64,000 nucleotides of DNA, from NCBI RefSeq assembly GCF_013318015.2, contig NZ_CP115841.1, positions 2,418,001 to 2,482,000 of the forward strand, written 5' to 3'. The notes beneath the pieces were generated by a model that saw only the letters and a list, made by a program, of their open reading frames with translations, did no database searches and was not told where the DNA came from. The translations under genes were made by a program, and so were the position numbers. Origin of the DNA: Agrobacterium tumefaciens (GTDB taxonomy: Bacteria; Pseudomonadota; Alphaproteobacteria; Rhizobiales; Rhizobiaceae). How positions within the stretch are numbered: position 1 is the stretch's first letter; each line of letters begins with the position of its first letter. Of this stretch, positions 8,736-20,289 are shown in pieces.

Positions 8736-9248
8736 TTACTTGCCGGCAAGGTGCCGGAATTCCGCAACCACTTTCTCGTAGACCGCGCGCTTGAAGGGCA
8801 CGATGAGCTCTGGCAGGCTTTCCATCGGCTTCCAGTCCCAGGCGTCGAATTCAGCCGTATGCCCTGTTGGAGGTGGGTCGATCTGGATTTCGCTTTCGTC
8901 GCCATCGAAACGGAAGGCAAACCAGCGTTGCGCCTGCCCGCGATACTTGCCTCTCAGGCCGATGCCGATCAGTTCGGGCGGCAGATCATAATGGATCCAG
9001 TCGCTCGCTTCCGCCAGCAAAGTCACCGTTTTCATCCCCGTCTCTTCGTAAAGTTCGCGAATGGCGGCCGTCAAAGGCCGTTCACCGTCATCGATGCCGC
9101 CCTGCGGCATCTGCCACAATTGCGGTGAACCGTCATATTCCGAATTGCCTTCCCTGATGCGCCGGCCGGCCCAGACAAGGCCTTCGGCGTTCAGAACCAT
9201 AATCCCCGCACAGGGACGGTAAGGCAAATCTTCTGCTTTGATTGTCAT
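8736..9248 (-). CDS. rppH: RNA pyrophosphohydrolase (Nudix)
   Basis: 170-residue Nudix hydrolase that removes pyrophosphate from the 5' triphosphate of mRNAs and so triggers decay. The N-terminus [13 protein letters not shown] and [10 protein letters not shown] leading into the Nudix box GGIDDGE...REL-EETG (about residues 50-72) match RppH closely. The open frame extends about 100 codons further upstream, but those residues are not Nudix-like, so the ATG at 9248 was chosen. It is the last gene of the minus-strand run from obgE and ends at the bfr terminator. Confidence 0.93.
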   Translation of the reverse strand: MTIKAEDLPYRPCAGIMVLNAEGLVWAGRRIREGNSEYDGSPQLWQMPQGGIDDGERPLTAAIRELYEETGMKTVTLLAEASDWIHYDLPPELIGIGLRGKYRGQAQRWFAFRFDGDESEIQIDPPPTGHTAEFDAWDWKPMESLPELIVPFKRAVYEKVVAEFRHLAGK

Positions 9249-9306
9249 TGGAAACCCGCACTGTCTGCGCGCCGAAAAGGCGCTAAGGAATGGCCGCGCA
9301 GAAGGT

Positions 9307-10506
9307 TTACTGCCCCGCCTGCTGCGAAACAAGCGCAGAAACACCAACGATCTCAATACCACGACCGCCCGCCTCCCGCGACCACTTCGAGATTGCAGCG
9401 ATGCTTTCGTCAAAAGCCGAGGCAACGCCGATCGCCTGACCGTTACGTCGCGCGATCCGCTCCAATTCGTCCAGCTTGCGCAGGATAGTGGCTTCGGTGA
9501 CCTCACCGTCAAGCAGAACATCGGCAAAGCCCTGCGGCGCGGAAATGGCTTTGGCAATCCCGCCGCTCAGCGATTGCGCCGAAGAGGCATCGTCCAGAAA
9601 AAGCAACCCGCGCTTGCCGATATCGCGCATGACCGGCTCCAGCGCCGCCTGCTCGGAAAGGAAACGCCCGCCGAGATAATTCATGATGCCAGTATAATTG
9701 GTAATCTTCGCCATGGAGCGATGCAACCGGTCGATATTGACCTTAGCGGGATCGCTCGCCAGCAGCGTGTCCGGGCCGGGATTGGTGCCGGGATACCCGA
9801 AGGGCTCCAGCGGTATCTGGAGAAGGATTTCATGCCCCTCACGGCGTGCTTCCTGCATCCAGCGCTGCAGGCTGTTACCGCTTGCAGCAAAACCGAGCGT
9901 CACCTCCGGCGGCAGTTCCCGGATCGCCTTTTGCGAACCCGTCTGGCTGAGGCCAAGACCACCGACCACGATCGCCACCCGGGTGCCGCGTGCGCCGGAC
10001 CACGGCCGGGCATATTGCTCCATCGGCCGCAAACCATCGGCACCGACGACGGGCAATCTGCCGAATGCGGTTTCTTCCAGCAATGCATCATTGGGCCGCG
10101 TGGCCATGCGCGGATCCTGACCGTAGGTCTGGCCGCTCATCAGCACCGGTCCGTCGCTGTCACGGGGGCGAGGAGAATAGACCGATACCACATTGCCATC
10201 CGGCATCGTCGCCCGATTTATATTCGCGCCGGAGCGGCCGCTTTCCGGCTTCAGACCAGCCGTGTCGTCAGGATCCGCCACATCGGCTGCTGCTGTTTTC
10301 GGAGCATCTTCGGGGAGCTGGGGCTGGGTGTCCGGCCCGGAAGCCGTCTTCTGGAGATTACCGGGCGACAGGGCCGTATAGACGGAAAGCCCGCCGATCG
10401 TCAGAACTGCAAGCGCGGACAGAACCATAATGACGGAAAAGCGCCGGTTGATACCGGCGCTTTTTTTCTGTCGACCCAGAAGCGGTTTTCGCAGGTCAGA
10501 AGGCAA
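9307..10506 (-). CDS. Divergent polysaccharide deacetylase family protein
   Basis: 399-residue envelope protein of the DUF610/YibQ-like divergent polysaccharide deacetylase group, often found beside EnvC and CtpA. The N-terminus is cytoplasmic and basic ([12 protein letters not shown]), followed by a membrane anchor at about residues 25-45, a proline/alanine-rich linker, and the NodB-like domain from about residue 170 ([14 protein letters not shown]). The start is TTG at 10506: the DLRKPL segment matches the family N-terminus, although an ATG at 10428 (just before the anchor) is possible. A terminator-like hairpin lies within codons 14-23. Substrate and activity are not established. Confidence 0.85.
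   Translation of the reverse strand: MPSDLRKPLLGRQKKSAGINRRFSVIMVLSALAVLTIGGLSVYTALSPGNLQKTASGPDTQPQLPEDAPKTAAADVADPDDTAGLKPESGRSGANINRATMPDGNVVSVYSPRPRDSDGPVLMSGQTYGQDPRMATRPNDALLEETAFGRLPVVGADGLRPMEQYARPWSGARGTRVAIVVGGLGLSQTGSQKAIRELPPEVTLGFAASGNSLQRWMQEARREGHEILLQIPLEPFGYPGTNPGPDTLLASDPAKVNIDRLHRSMAKITNYTGIMNYLGGRFLSEQAALEPVMRDIGKRGLLFLDDASSAQSLSGGIAKAISAPQGFADVLLDGEVTEATILRKLDELERIARRNGQAIGVASAFDESIAAISKWSREAGGRGIEIVGVSALVSQQAGQ
10437..10467. terminator. Intrinsic-terminator-like hairpin inside the 5' coding region of the deacetylase gene
   Basis: AAAAGCGCCGGT (10437-10448) and ACCGGCGCTTTT (10453-10464) make a perfect 12-bp stem with a 4-base loop, continued by TTT to 10467 on the plus strand. 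It overlaps codons that encode [10 protein letters not shown]. If translation began at 10428 instead it would lie before the gene. Confidence 0.55.
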
Positions 10507-10539
10507 TGAACGATCCGTCCAAACGGTTAGGCAATCGAG

Positions 10540-10563
10540 AAAATGCGCCGGCTGGCCGGCGCA
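10540..10563 (-). terminator. Hairpin downstream of ctpA
   Basis: TGCGCCGGC (10544-10552) and GCCGGCGCA (10555-10563) are perfectly complementary, and the minus strand continues into TTTT, giving an intrinsic terminator shape just after the ctpA stop. The distal deacetylase and rppH genes may therefore be expressed at a lower level. Confidence 0.55.
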
Positions 10564-10569
10564 TCCATC

Positions 10570-11895
10570 TTACTGCTTGTTGACCACAGCCTTGTCCGGG
10601 TTCGGCGGGAACGACGGATCGGTCTTGGCACCGCGCAACAGGTCCAGCGCATAATTCAGCTGGATATCGTCCTTGGCTTCCGGCGGAACGTAAGCGGAAG
10701 AACCCGAACCTTCGTCCGTTTCGCTCTGGCCCTTGATATGGCCGGTCAGGCTGGATTCACCTTCGGTCGTGACACGGCCCTGCAATTCCGGCGGCAGCGG
10801 CTGTTCGACCTTGATATCAGGCGTAATGCCCGTGCCCTGGATCGATTTGCCAGACGGCGTGTAATAAAGCGCCGTGGTCAGACGCAGCGCGCCGGCCTCG
10901 CCGAGCGGGATGATCGTCTGGACCGAACCCTTGCCGAAGGAGCGGGTGCCGACCACAGTCGCGCGACGCAGATCCTGCAGCGCACCGGCGACGATTTCAG
11001 ACGCCGAAGCAGAGCCACCGTTGATGAGCACGATAACCGGCTTGCCATCGGTCAGATCGCCAGCTGTCGCATTGAAGCGACGGGTCTCGTCCGGGTTACG
11101 GCCACGGGTCGAAACGACTTCGCCACGCTGGAGGAAGGCGTCGGAAACATTGATCGCCTGATCGAGCAGACCACCGGGGTTGAGACGCAGATCGAGCACG
11201 TAGCCCTTCAGCTTGTCAGCCGGCACATCCGTCTTAATCTTCTTGATCGCCTTTTCGAGATCGTCATAGGTCTTCTCGGTAAATGAGATGACGCGGAGAT
11301 AACCGACATCGCCCTCGACACGGGACTTGACCGCGCGTACGGCAATCACATCACGCATGACGGTGAATTCGAGCGGTTTGTCGGCGCCCTGGCGGATGAT
11401 CGTCAGCTTGATCGGCGTCTTGACCGCGCCGCGCATCTTCTCGACCGCCTGCTCCAGCTTCAGACCGCGAACCGGCGTACCGTCGATTTCCGAAATATAG
11501 TCGCCGGCAAGAATGCCTGCGCGCGAAGCAGGCGTGTCGTCCATCGGCGAGATGACTTTGACCAGTTCATTTTCCATGGTCACTTCGATGCCGAGACCGC
11601 CGAACTCACCCTTGGTCTGGGTGCGCATGTCGTTGGCGTCCTTGGCATTCATGAAGCTCGAATGCGGATCAAGCGAGCTGAGCATGCCGTTGATGGCATT
11701 TTCGACCAGCTTCTCGTCATCCGGCGGCGTCACATATTGCGCACGCACCCGTTCGAACACGTCGCCAAATATTGACAGTTCCTTATAGGTCGAAGGCCCG
11801 GCCGCCTGTGCCGGCATGCTCGCCGAATAAATCACACTCATCGCCGTGGCGCCCATAAGCCCACCGATAAGGAGAAGCGAAACCTTACGAATCAT
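10570..11895 (-). CDS. ctpA: Carboxy-terminal processing protease (S41)
   Basis: 441-residue periplasmic serine protease that trims C-termini of envelope proteins. It has a signal peptide (MIRKVSLLLIGGLMGATA... to AQA), a PDZ domain at about residues 85-170 (GGLGIEVTMENELV, SRAGILAGDYISEIDG) and the S41 catalytic domain, with the nucleophile in GGSASASEIVAG and the general-base lysine in RSFGKGSVQT. The frame is open for 40 more codons upstream, but the ATG at 11895 gives a proper signal peptide. It overlaps the end of the EnvC-like gene by 11 bases, so the two are coupled. Confidence 0.95.
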   Translation of the reverse strand: MIRKVSLLLIGGLMGATAMSVIYSASMPAQAAGPSTYKELSIFGDVFERVRAQYVTPPDDEKLVENAINGMLSSLDPHSSFMNAKDANDMRTQTKGEFGGLGIEVTMENELVKVISPMDDTPASRAGILAGDYISEIDGTPVRGLKLEQAVEKMRGAVKTPIKLTIIRQGADKPLEFTVMRDVIAVRAVKSRVEGDVGYLRVISFTEKTYDDLEKAIKKIKTDVPADKLKGYVLDLRLNPGGLLDQAINVSDAFLQRGEVVSTRGRNPDETRRFNATAGDLTDGKPVIVLINGGSASASEIVAGALQDLRRATVVGTRSFGKGSVQTIIPLGEAGALRLTTALYYTPSGKSIQGTGITPDIKVEQPLPPELQGRVTTEGESSLTGHIKGQSETDEGSGSSAYVPPEAKDDIQLNYALDLLRGAKTDPSFPPNPDKAVVNKQ

Positions 11896-13291
11896 TGTGC
11901 GCCCTTCCGGTATTTTTTGCGGTCCACCAAGGTTGGGAATCAACCGGCACACCATCTTTCCTGAACTCAATGTAGAGCGTTGGCCGGTCGGTTTCCAGCG
12001 CCAATGCTGCTGCACTCGCTACTCTTTTTGCACCCATGGAGGCGATTGGCTCTCCGGAGAACACAAACATTCCCTGCCGTGTCCTCACATTGTCCATTCC
12101 CGTCATGACCACATGGTATCCGTCACCCGTATTGAGGATGATCATTCGGCCGTAACTGCGAAAATCTCCGGCAAATACAACAAAGCCGTCTGCCGGTGCC
12201 GTCACGATGGCCTCAGGTCCGGTCGCGACGACAATTCCCTTGGAAAAGTGGCCCGTACCATCCGCATCGCCGAACCGGCGCAACACATCTCCAGCCACCG
12301 GCAGGTCCAGCTTTGCCTTCAAACTCGCGAAGGGATATGCGGGCGCAATACGGTTTTTATCGGGCATTCCTGCCTCGGCTGCGGCACGCTCCTTCTCACG
12401 TTCCGCTTCGGAAAGACGGGCCACGCGCTGCTCTTCCGCACGCGCCCTTTCCATAGCTTCCCGCACCGAACTGATCTCACTTTCAAGCGAACCGACCAGA
12501 CCCTCGAGGCTGGTCGCCTTGCTTGCAAGCTCCTCGGATCGCTTGCGTTCCACCTCCAGCGCCGCGGCCGTCTGCGAATTTCTGCGGTCGTTTTCAGCAA
12601 GCAGCAGGTCGAGGCGTTTTTCCTCTTCCAGACTTGCCGTCATCATACCCGTAAGATCGTCCTTTTCGCGAGCGATTGCCTGCCTGACGTCGGTCAATTC
12701 TTTGAGAGCAGAAACCAGCTTGTCGGTCTCACCGCGAATGCCGGGCACGACGGCGCCGAGAAGGATGGCGCTGCGCACCGAAGCCAGCGCATCATCAGGC
12801 GAAACGAGAAGGGCGGGGGGAGGGTTTCTGCCCATACGCTGCAGCGCCGCCAGAACCTCCGCCAGCACGCCACGCCTCTCGCGCAGGGATGCCTTGACGC
12901 CATCTTCGCGGACCGAAAGCTTGGCCAGACGATCCTCGCCATCGCTGATCTTGGTTTCCAGTGCCTTGCGGCGCGCAGCCGACGCTATCAGCTCGTCGCG
13001 GATACGGGCGCTATCCTGATTAAGGGAAGCAATGCTTTCCTCGAGATTTCGGGTCTTGTCTTCCGAAAGTCCGATGCTGTCGACCAGCTCTTCCAGATCC
13101 TGGCGGTTCTGATCACGGCGCTTTTCCAGCGTCTGAAGCGCCTCCGGCGACGAATCACCCTCACCAGCAGGCGCAGCACCCGCATCATCACGCGAAAAGG
13201 CGCGTTCAACGGGGGAAATCCCCAGGACAAGGACAGCGAAAACCGCGCCCGCGAGGGCAGCGTGGCGTTTTCGTTGAGACCTCTTGTCCAT
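11885..13291 (-). CDS. EnvC-like murein hydrolase activator (M23 domain)
   Basis: 468-residue periplasmic protein: signal/anchor segment at about residues 11-33, long coiled coil rich in E, K, R and L (roughly residues 45-300), then a C-terminal LytM/M23 domain. In EnvC-type proteins the domain is degenerate and activates amidases at the division site. Here the region FSKGIVVATG and the HVVMTGMDNVR segment lack an obvious complete HxxxD/HxH zinc set, which favours an activator rather than an active endopeptidase. The ATG at 13291 was preferred to an upstream TTG (13354). The pairing with ctpA and the deacetylase gene is typical of Rhizobiales. Confidence 0.88.
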   Translation of the reverse strand: MDKRSQRKRHAALAGAVFAVLVLGISPVERAFSRDDAGAAPAGEGDSSPEALQTLEKRRDQNRQDLEELVDSIGLSEDKTRNLEESIASLNQDSARIRDELIASAARRKALETKISDGEDRLAKLSVREDGVKASLRERRGVLAEVLAALQRMGRNPPPALLVSPDDALASVRSAILLGAVVPGIRGETDKLVSALKELTDVRQAIAREKDDLTGMMTASLEEEKRLDLLLAENDRRNSQTAAALEVERKRSEELASKATSLEGLVGSLESEISSVREAMERARAEEQRVARLSEAEREKERAAAEAGMPDKNRIAPAYPFASLKAKLDLPVAGDVLRRFGDADGTGHFSKGIVVATGPEAIVTAPADGFVVFAGDFRSYGRMIILNTGDGYHVVMTGMDNVRTRQGMFVFSGEPIASMGAKRVASAAALALETDRPTLYIEFRKDGVPVDSQPWWTAKNTGRAHNDS

Positions 13292-13450
13292 TTGAACTTT
13301 CTTTGATGCCGAAGCAGGAGCGCCGATATTAGGGATTTTGCCCCAATCTTCCAAGAGGCCAGAAACAGGCTGGCTTCAAAGCCTTCACGCCTTTCCGTCT
13401 CGCGAAGCTTCATGTTGAAATTGAGACAATTTTCCACATGAAGATCACGC

Positions 13451-13933
13451 TCAAACGCGATGATAGGGATGACCGGAGAGAATGGTGACGGCGCGGTAAA
13501 GCTGTTCGGCGATCAGAATACGAACGATCTGGTGCGGCCATGTGAGCTTGCCGAGATTAAGAACGGCCGCCGCTCTGTCGTAAAGTGCAGGATCTAGGCC
13601 GTCGGCGCCACCAATCGCAATCACGAGGTCGCGCTTGCCGCTATCACGCAGATCGCCAAAAAATGAGGCAAAGGCCGGGCTATCCAGCGCCTTGCCGCGC
13701 TCGTCCAGCAGCACGAGCACGGTACCATCAGCCAGATGTTTTTCCAGCATCGCCGCTTCTTCGCGCTTGCGCGTCTCCGCGTTCGATGCCCGGCTTTCCG
13801 CGACCTCGATCACGCGCAAAAACTCCAACCCGATCGCCGGGCCGGTCTTGGCAAGGCGTTCGATATAACGGGTCGCAAGATCCTTTTCCGGGCCGGATTT
13901 CAGCCGTCCCACCGCAAAAATCGAAATCCGCAT
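13451..13933 (-). CDS. rlmH: 23S rRNA (pseudouridine-1915-N3)-methyltransferase
   Basis: 160-residue SPOUT-family methyltransferase that modifies helix 69 of 23S rRNA. It starts MRISIFAVGRLKSGPE and has the family motifs LLDERGKALDSPAFA, IGGADGLD, and the C-terminal knot LTWPHQIVRILIAEQLYRA ending GHPYHRV. An in-frame codon 36 bases upstream was rejected because it adds non-family residues. It follows rsfS by 158 bases, the common rsfS-rlmH order. Confidence 0.96.
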   Translation of the reverse strand: MRISIFAVGRLKSGPEKDLATRYIERLAKTGPAIGLEFLRVIEVAESRASNAETRKREEAAMLEKHLADGTVLVLLDERGKALDSPAFASFFGDLRDSGKRDLVIAIGGADGLDPALYDRAAAVLNLGKLTWPHQIVRILIAEQLYRAVTILSGHPYHRV

Positions 13934-14091
13934 CGCAAACCTGCATCCATCGTGACCCAACAGGGTCACGCTCTTAACAGCATAGCCTACGGATTCCTAT
14001 GCGGCCGGCTTGCTTTCCGACCACGCACATCGATCCGAAATCAAAAATGATATTCGGGAGGCCCGATGTGCGACGTCAAAGGCTCACCGCA

Positions 14092-14505
14092 TCAATGCAG
14101 CGTGTCTTCCGGCATTTCCGGCGTCGCCCACATTTTTTCAATGTTGTAGAAGACACGGATTTCCGGACGGAACACATGAACGATGATATCGCCGGTATCG
14201 ATCAGCACCCAATCTCCGGTCTCCAGACCTTCGACGCGGGCGCTTCCAAACCCTTCATCCTTCATATCCTTGAGAAGATGCTCGCAGATCGCCGAGACAT
14301 GCCTGTTCGATCGCCCGGAGACCACCACCATGTAGTCCGCAAGCGCCGATTTTCCGGCAATGTCGAGAGATACGATATCTTCAGCCTTGGAGTCCTCGAG
14401 GCTCGCGAGGACGGTTTCGAGGGCGTGGTCGGCGGCATCGGCGCCACTGTCCTGACCCTTCGGGATAGCAACAAATGCTCTTCCCTTGGCGTGTACTGTT
14501 GTCAG
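14092..14505 (-). CDS. rsfS: Ribosomal silencing factor RsfS, apparently starting at CTG
   Basis: 137-residue factor that binds L14 and blocks joining of ribosomal subunits under nutrient limitation. The conserved RsfS domain starts well before the first ATG (14331): residues reading LEDSKAEDIVSLDIAGKSAL and then ADYMVVVSGRSNRHV are in one open frame. I checked each upstream codon back to an in-frame TAA: there is no ATG, GTG or TTG. The best start is CTG at 14505 (giving MTTVHAKG), with GGAAAGGG 7 bases before it. The 79-residue version from 14331 would lack about half the domain. Flanked by nadD and rlmH. Confidence 0.85.
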   Translation of the reverse strand: MTTVHAKGRAFVAIPKGQDSGADAADHALETVLASLEDSKAEDIVSLDIAGKSALADYMVVVSGRSNRHVSAICEHLLKDMKDEGFGSARVEGLETGDWVLIDTGDIIVHVFRPEIRVFYNIEKMWATPEMPEDTLH

Positions 14506-14630
14506 AGGTTTTCCCTTTCCAAGAATGACAAAACAGGCACTGGCGACGCGAATCTGTGCGTCACCAGATTAAGGTGGCACCAAAGCATTAACTTTTCAAG
14601 ATATGGAGCCTTCAACGGCTGTCGCATACA

Positions 14631-15254
14631 TCATTTGTGATTATTGCGGAGCGCCGTCGAACTGAGCGTGGAACGCGGACCATGGATAAAGACCCAGGCA
14701 GGCGCCTTTTTTTTCCACAAAACACCCGCATCATCCTCATCGATCCGCGCCTGGCTATAGGCCTGCGCCATGGTGGAGGAGAGGTAGGAGAGGGTGGAAC
14801 CCGGCCGGTCGATCACCGCAATCGGAAAGGTCTCGGCGATCCTTCGCCATTGTTGCCAGCGATGGAAGCTTTTCAGATTGTCGGCTCCCATGATCCAGAT
14901 GAAGCGGACATGCGGATTTTTTGCTTTCACCTTGGCAAGCGTATTGGCCGTGTAGCTGATCCCCAGCGATTTTTCAAAAGCCGTCACCTTGATGCGGGGA
15001 TCGCTGACCAGCCTTTCGCAGGCAGCGATACGATCCTCCAGAGACGCCAGTTCCGAGCGGCTTTTCAGCGGATTGCCTGGCGTCACCATCCACCAGAGCT
15101 GGTCTAGACCCAGCCTGCGAAGCGCTATTTCGGCAACAAGGGCATGGCCGGCATGCGGCGGATTGAAGGAGCCGCCAAACAGCCCGACGACCATGCCGCG
15201 CTCCGCATGCGGCATGGTGAGATAACGTCTGTCGAGGCGTGTTTCGACCAGCAA
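14631..15254 (-). CDS. nadD: Nicotinate-nucleotide adenylyltransferase
   Basis: 207-residue enzyme that adenylates nicotinate mononucleotide in NAD synthesis. The nucleotidyltransferase motif GGSFNPPHAGH is at about residues 27-37 and the C-terminal SSTALR signature is at the end. The chosen start is TTG at 15254, immediately after the proA stop and a TAG; an ATG at 15215 (MPHAERGMVVG) is a good alternative and would still retain the whole domain. It is expressed with proA/proB/obgE on the minus strand. Confidence 0.93.
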   Translation of the reverse strand: MLVETRLDRRYLTMPHAERGMVVGLFGGSFNPPHAGHALVAEIALRRLGLDQLWWMVTPGNPLKSRSELASLEDRIAACERLVSDPRIKVTAFEKSLGISYTANTLAKVKAKNPHVRFIWIMGADNLKSFHRWQQWRRIAETFPIAVIDRPGSTLSYLSSTMAQAYSQARIDEDDAGVLWKKKAPAWVFIHGPRSTLSSTALRNNHK

Positions 15255-15257
15255 CTA

Positions 15258-16536
15258 TCAGGTCCGCGTCTGACCGGTGCCATGCACGCGGTATTTGAAC
15301 GACGTGAGCTGCTCGACACCAACAGGGCCGCGTGCATGCATCTTGCCCGTGGCGATGCCGATTTCCGCACCCATTCCGAATTCACCGCCATCGGCAAATT
15401 GCGTGGAAGCGTTATGCAGCAGAATGGCCGAATCGAGTTCGTTGAAGAAACGCTCGACCACCGCTGGGTCCTCGGCGATCACCGCCTCCGTGTGGTTGGA
15501 CGAATAGGTGCTGATATGGTCGATCGCGCCTGAAATACCGTCCACGACAGCAACCGAAATGATCGCATCGAGATATTCGGTGCGCCAGTCATCTTCCGTT
15601 GCGGCTTTCAAGCCCTCGACAACATTACGCACGGCCTGCGAACCGCGTACTTCACAACCGGCCTCGATCAGGCCCTTGACGAGCGGTTCAAGATGCGTGG
15701 CAACAACAGCGGCATCCACCAGCAGCGTTTCCGCCGCGCCGCAAATGCCGGTGCGGCGCATCTTGGCATTCACGACGATGCGTTTCGCCATGTCGAGATC
15801 GGCCGATCCGTCGACATAGATATGGCAAATACCTTCCAGATGCGCAAAGACCGGAACCCGCGCCTCAGACTGCACCCGCGCAACCAGGCTTTTGCCGCCG
15901 CGCGGCACAATCACATCAACCGTGCCATTCAATCCACCAAGAAGCGCGCCCACGGCAGCGCGGTCGGTGACCGGCACCAGCTGAATGGCATGCTCGGGAA
16001 GACCGGCGATCTTCAGGCCCTCGACGAGGCAGGCATGGATAGCACGCGATGAATGTTGCGAATCCGAGCCGCCGCGCAGGATGACCGAATTGCCCGCCTT
16101 GAGGCAGAGCGCGCCGGCATCTGCAGTCACATTCGGGCGGCTCTCGTAAATCACGCCGATGACGCCAAGCGGCGTGCGCACGCGCTCGATCTTCAGACCG
16201 TTCGGGCGATCCCAGACGGCAATAACTTCGCCAACCGGATCAGGCAGCGCGGCAACCGAGCGGATGCCTTCGGCGATACCGGCGATCCGCGCATCGTCAA
16301 GCGTAAGCCTGTCGATGAAGGAAGCGGCAAGGCCGCTATTATCCGCCGCCGCCAGATCTTTCCTGTTGGCGGCAAGGATCGTTTCCCTCGACGCCTCGAT
16401 GGCGGACGCCATGGCGAGAAGCGCACGTTTTTTCTGATCCGTACCTGCGATGGACAACGGTCGCGAAGCAGCTTTTGCCTGTGCACCGATGGTCATCATC
16501 AGTGCATCAATATCATGGCTCTGCTTCACGGCCTGT

Positions 16537-16544
<8 letters not shown>
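15258..16544 (-). CDS. proA: Gamma-glutamyl phosphate reductase
   Basis: 428-residue NADPH-dependent enzyme that reduces gamma-glutamyl phosphate to glutamate semialdehyde in proline synthesis. The catalytic cysteine lies in [13 protein letters not shown]; the nucleotide-binding region and [11 protein letters not shown] motif match ProA. Two ATGs are possible, 16553 and 16544; the second has AGGATGAGG at a normal distance and was chosen. Either start overlaps the end of proB (8 or 17 bases), so translation is coupled. Confidence 0.96.
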
Positions 16545-18806
<2,262 letters not shown>

Positions 18807-18899
18807 TCAAGGCGTTGTGCCAAACAAAAATATCGTCGTTTCGAATACAAGCGCTTCTCCACAAGGTCAAAGACTATCGTGCGGGAAGCGCCTGCGTGA

Positions 18900-18933
18900 G
18901 ACAAGGCCGGTTTGCGGCAACCGGCCTTGTTTT
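18900..18933. terminator. Hairpin between obgE and the GNAT genes
   Basis: ACAAGGCCGGTT (18901-18912) and AACCGGCCTTGT (18919-18930) form a perfect 12-bp stem with a 6-base loop, followed by TTT on the plus strand. It lies just downstream of the stop of the minus-strand GNAT gene and probably ends that transcript. Confidence 0.7.
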
Positions 18934-18938
18934 GATTG

Positions 18939-19529
18939 TCAGCGGTGCTGCTGAACGAAATCCTCAGCCGTGATCGCCGTATCGATATGCGCCACCATCG
19001 CAGCACGCGCCGTGGCGTAAATCTGGTGGCAGCCGGTCACCCGGAAGCCCAGTTTTTCCTGCACGCGCAGCGAAGCCGGATTATCCGCAAACACACCGGA
19101 ATGGAGAACCACACCGGGCATGCGGCGGAAGAACCGCTCGACCACGGCGGCCACCGCCTCGGTCATATAACCCTTGCCCCAGTAGAACCGGTTCAGCCAG
19201 TAGCCGAGATGCCACTCGCCGTGCCGCAATTCGACCGAGACGACGCCGATGAGTGTATCGTCACCGCTTGTGATGGCGAAATCCCAATCGGGCAGGGTGC
19301 CTGAAGTACGCAGGACCAGCCATTCCAGCGCATCCTGTCGATGATACGGCGCGGGAACACGGGCCAGCATCCTGGTCACGGCAAAATCGCCAAGCGATTC
19401 CGCAATGCTGCCGGCATCGGAAAGCCGCTGCGGACGCAGCACCAGACGCGACGTCTCGATGACCGGGCAGGGGCCGGGCGGCGCGACCGTCGCAGTTGCA
19501 CGGTGACGGGTAAGCTCGATCGTGCTCAT
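18939..19529 (-). CDS. GNAT acetyltransferase, RimJ/RimL-like (second of pair)
   Basis: 196-residue N-acetyltransferase of the RimJ/RimL subgroup. It has the N-terminal VIETSRLVLRPQRLSD segment, the FAVTRMLARVPAPY region, and the acetyl-CoA loop near GYWLNRFYWGKGYMTEAV, with NPASLRVQEKLGF near the end. The ATG at 19529 overlaps the stop of the upstream GNAT gene as ATGA, so the two are translationally coupled. Substrate unknown. The two proteins are clearly related but not identical, as expected from an old duplication. Confidence 0.85.
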   Translation of the reverse strand: MSTIELTRHRATATVAPPGPCPVIETSRLVLRPQRLSDAGSIAESLGDFAVTRMLARVPAPYHRQDALEWLVLRTSGTLPDWDFAITSGDDTLIGVVSVELRHGEWHLGYWLNRFYWGKGYMTEAVAAVVERFFRRMPGVVLHSGVFADNPASLRVQEKLGFRVTGCHQIYATARAAMVAHIDTAITAEDFVQQHR

Positions 19530-20158
19530 CCCATGTCCCCCCAGCTCTTCAGCGAAACCCAGGTCTTGCGGTCCAGCCTGTACCATTCTACCGGTACCAT
19601 ACCACCCAATGCCAGCGAACCGACCATGCCGGAGCCCTGGAACTGGAAACCGCACTTCTGGATGACCCGGCGCGAGGGGATGTTGGTGACCCGGCAGCGG
19701 GCATCGATCTGGTCGATTTCACGCGTGCGGAAGGCCATGTCGATCAGCGCATGCGTGGCTTCGGTCATGTAGCCCCGGTTCCAGTAGGGTTCCCCCAGCC
19801 AGTAACCGATTTCCAGCGTCTTTTCGTCTTCCTGCGGTTCAAGCGCGCAGCAACCCAGAAACTCGCCATTGTCCATGCGGGTAATCGCATAGACGCACTT
19901 GCCGATCTCGCCAGCATTGGTGCGTCGCACGAAGTCCGCGGCGTCTTTGGCCGTGTACGGGTGCGGCATACGCGACACCATGGTCGCGATATTGGCATTG
20001 TTGGCAAGATGGGCAAGGGCGTCGATGTCTTCTTCGTGAGGCTTGCGTAAAACCAGCCTCTGCGACAGTAAAACGGGGCAATCGCTCCTCGACCGATCGG
20101 GCCTCGGCCGCTCTTCGGGTGACCGTGATTGGTCAACCCTCAACAATTCAGCTTGCAT
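19526..20158 (-). CDS. GNAT acetyltransferase, RimJ/RimL-like (first of pair)
   Basis: 210-residue member of the same subgroup: LLSQRLVLRKPHEED, MVSRMPHPYTAKDAADFV, then the acetyl-CoA loop in GYWLGEPYWNRGYMTEATHAL and NIPSRRVIQKCGF. About 45 poorly conserved residues precede the domain. It lies 131 bases downstream of rpmA (L27), separated by a terminator-like hairpin, on the same strand as rplU-rpmA. Ribosomal-protein acetylation is possible but not shown by the sequence. Confidence 0.85.
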   Translation of the reverse strand: MQAELLRVDQSRSPEERPRPDRSRSDCPVLLSQRLVLRKPHEEDIDALAHLANNANIATMVSRMPHPYTAKDAADFVRRTNAGEIGKCVYAITRMDNGEFLGCCALEPQEDEKTLEIGYWLGEPYWNRGYMTEATHALIDMAFRTREIDQIDARCRVTNIPSRRVIQKCGFQFQGSGMVGSLALGGMVPVEWYRLDRKTWVSLKSWGDMG

Positions 20159-20180
20159 GGTTCAGTCCCTCCTGGGGGTT

Positions 20181-20218
20181 AAAGAAAAAGGGGAGTTGGG
20201 TGGTACCCCATCTCCCCT
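20181..20218 (-). terminator. Intrinsic terminator after rpmA
   Basis: On the minus strand AGGGGAG and a few more pairs (TGGG/CCCA) form a stem with CTCCCCT (plus coordinates 20189-20218), followed by TTTTCTTT (20181-20188). It would end the rplU-rpmA transcript before the GNAT pair. Confidence 0.7.
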
Positions 20219-20289
20219 GTTTTCTTGACTGAACCTGATACGTCTCAGCCGGGTCGATGGGACACCGGCTGCATATGACGCTTACCGGC

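Noticed and set aside
14092..14331. RsfS as a 79-residue protein from the first ATG
   Set aside because: It would lose conserved RsfS residues that are in frame upstream with a good Shine-Dalgarno at a CTG.
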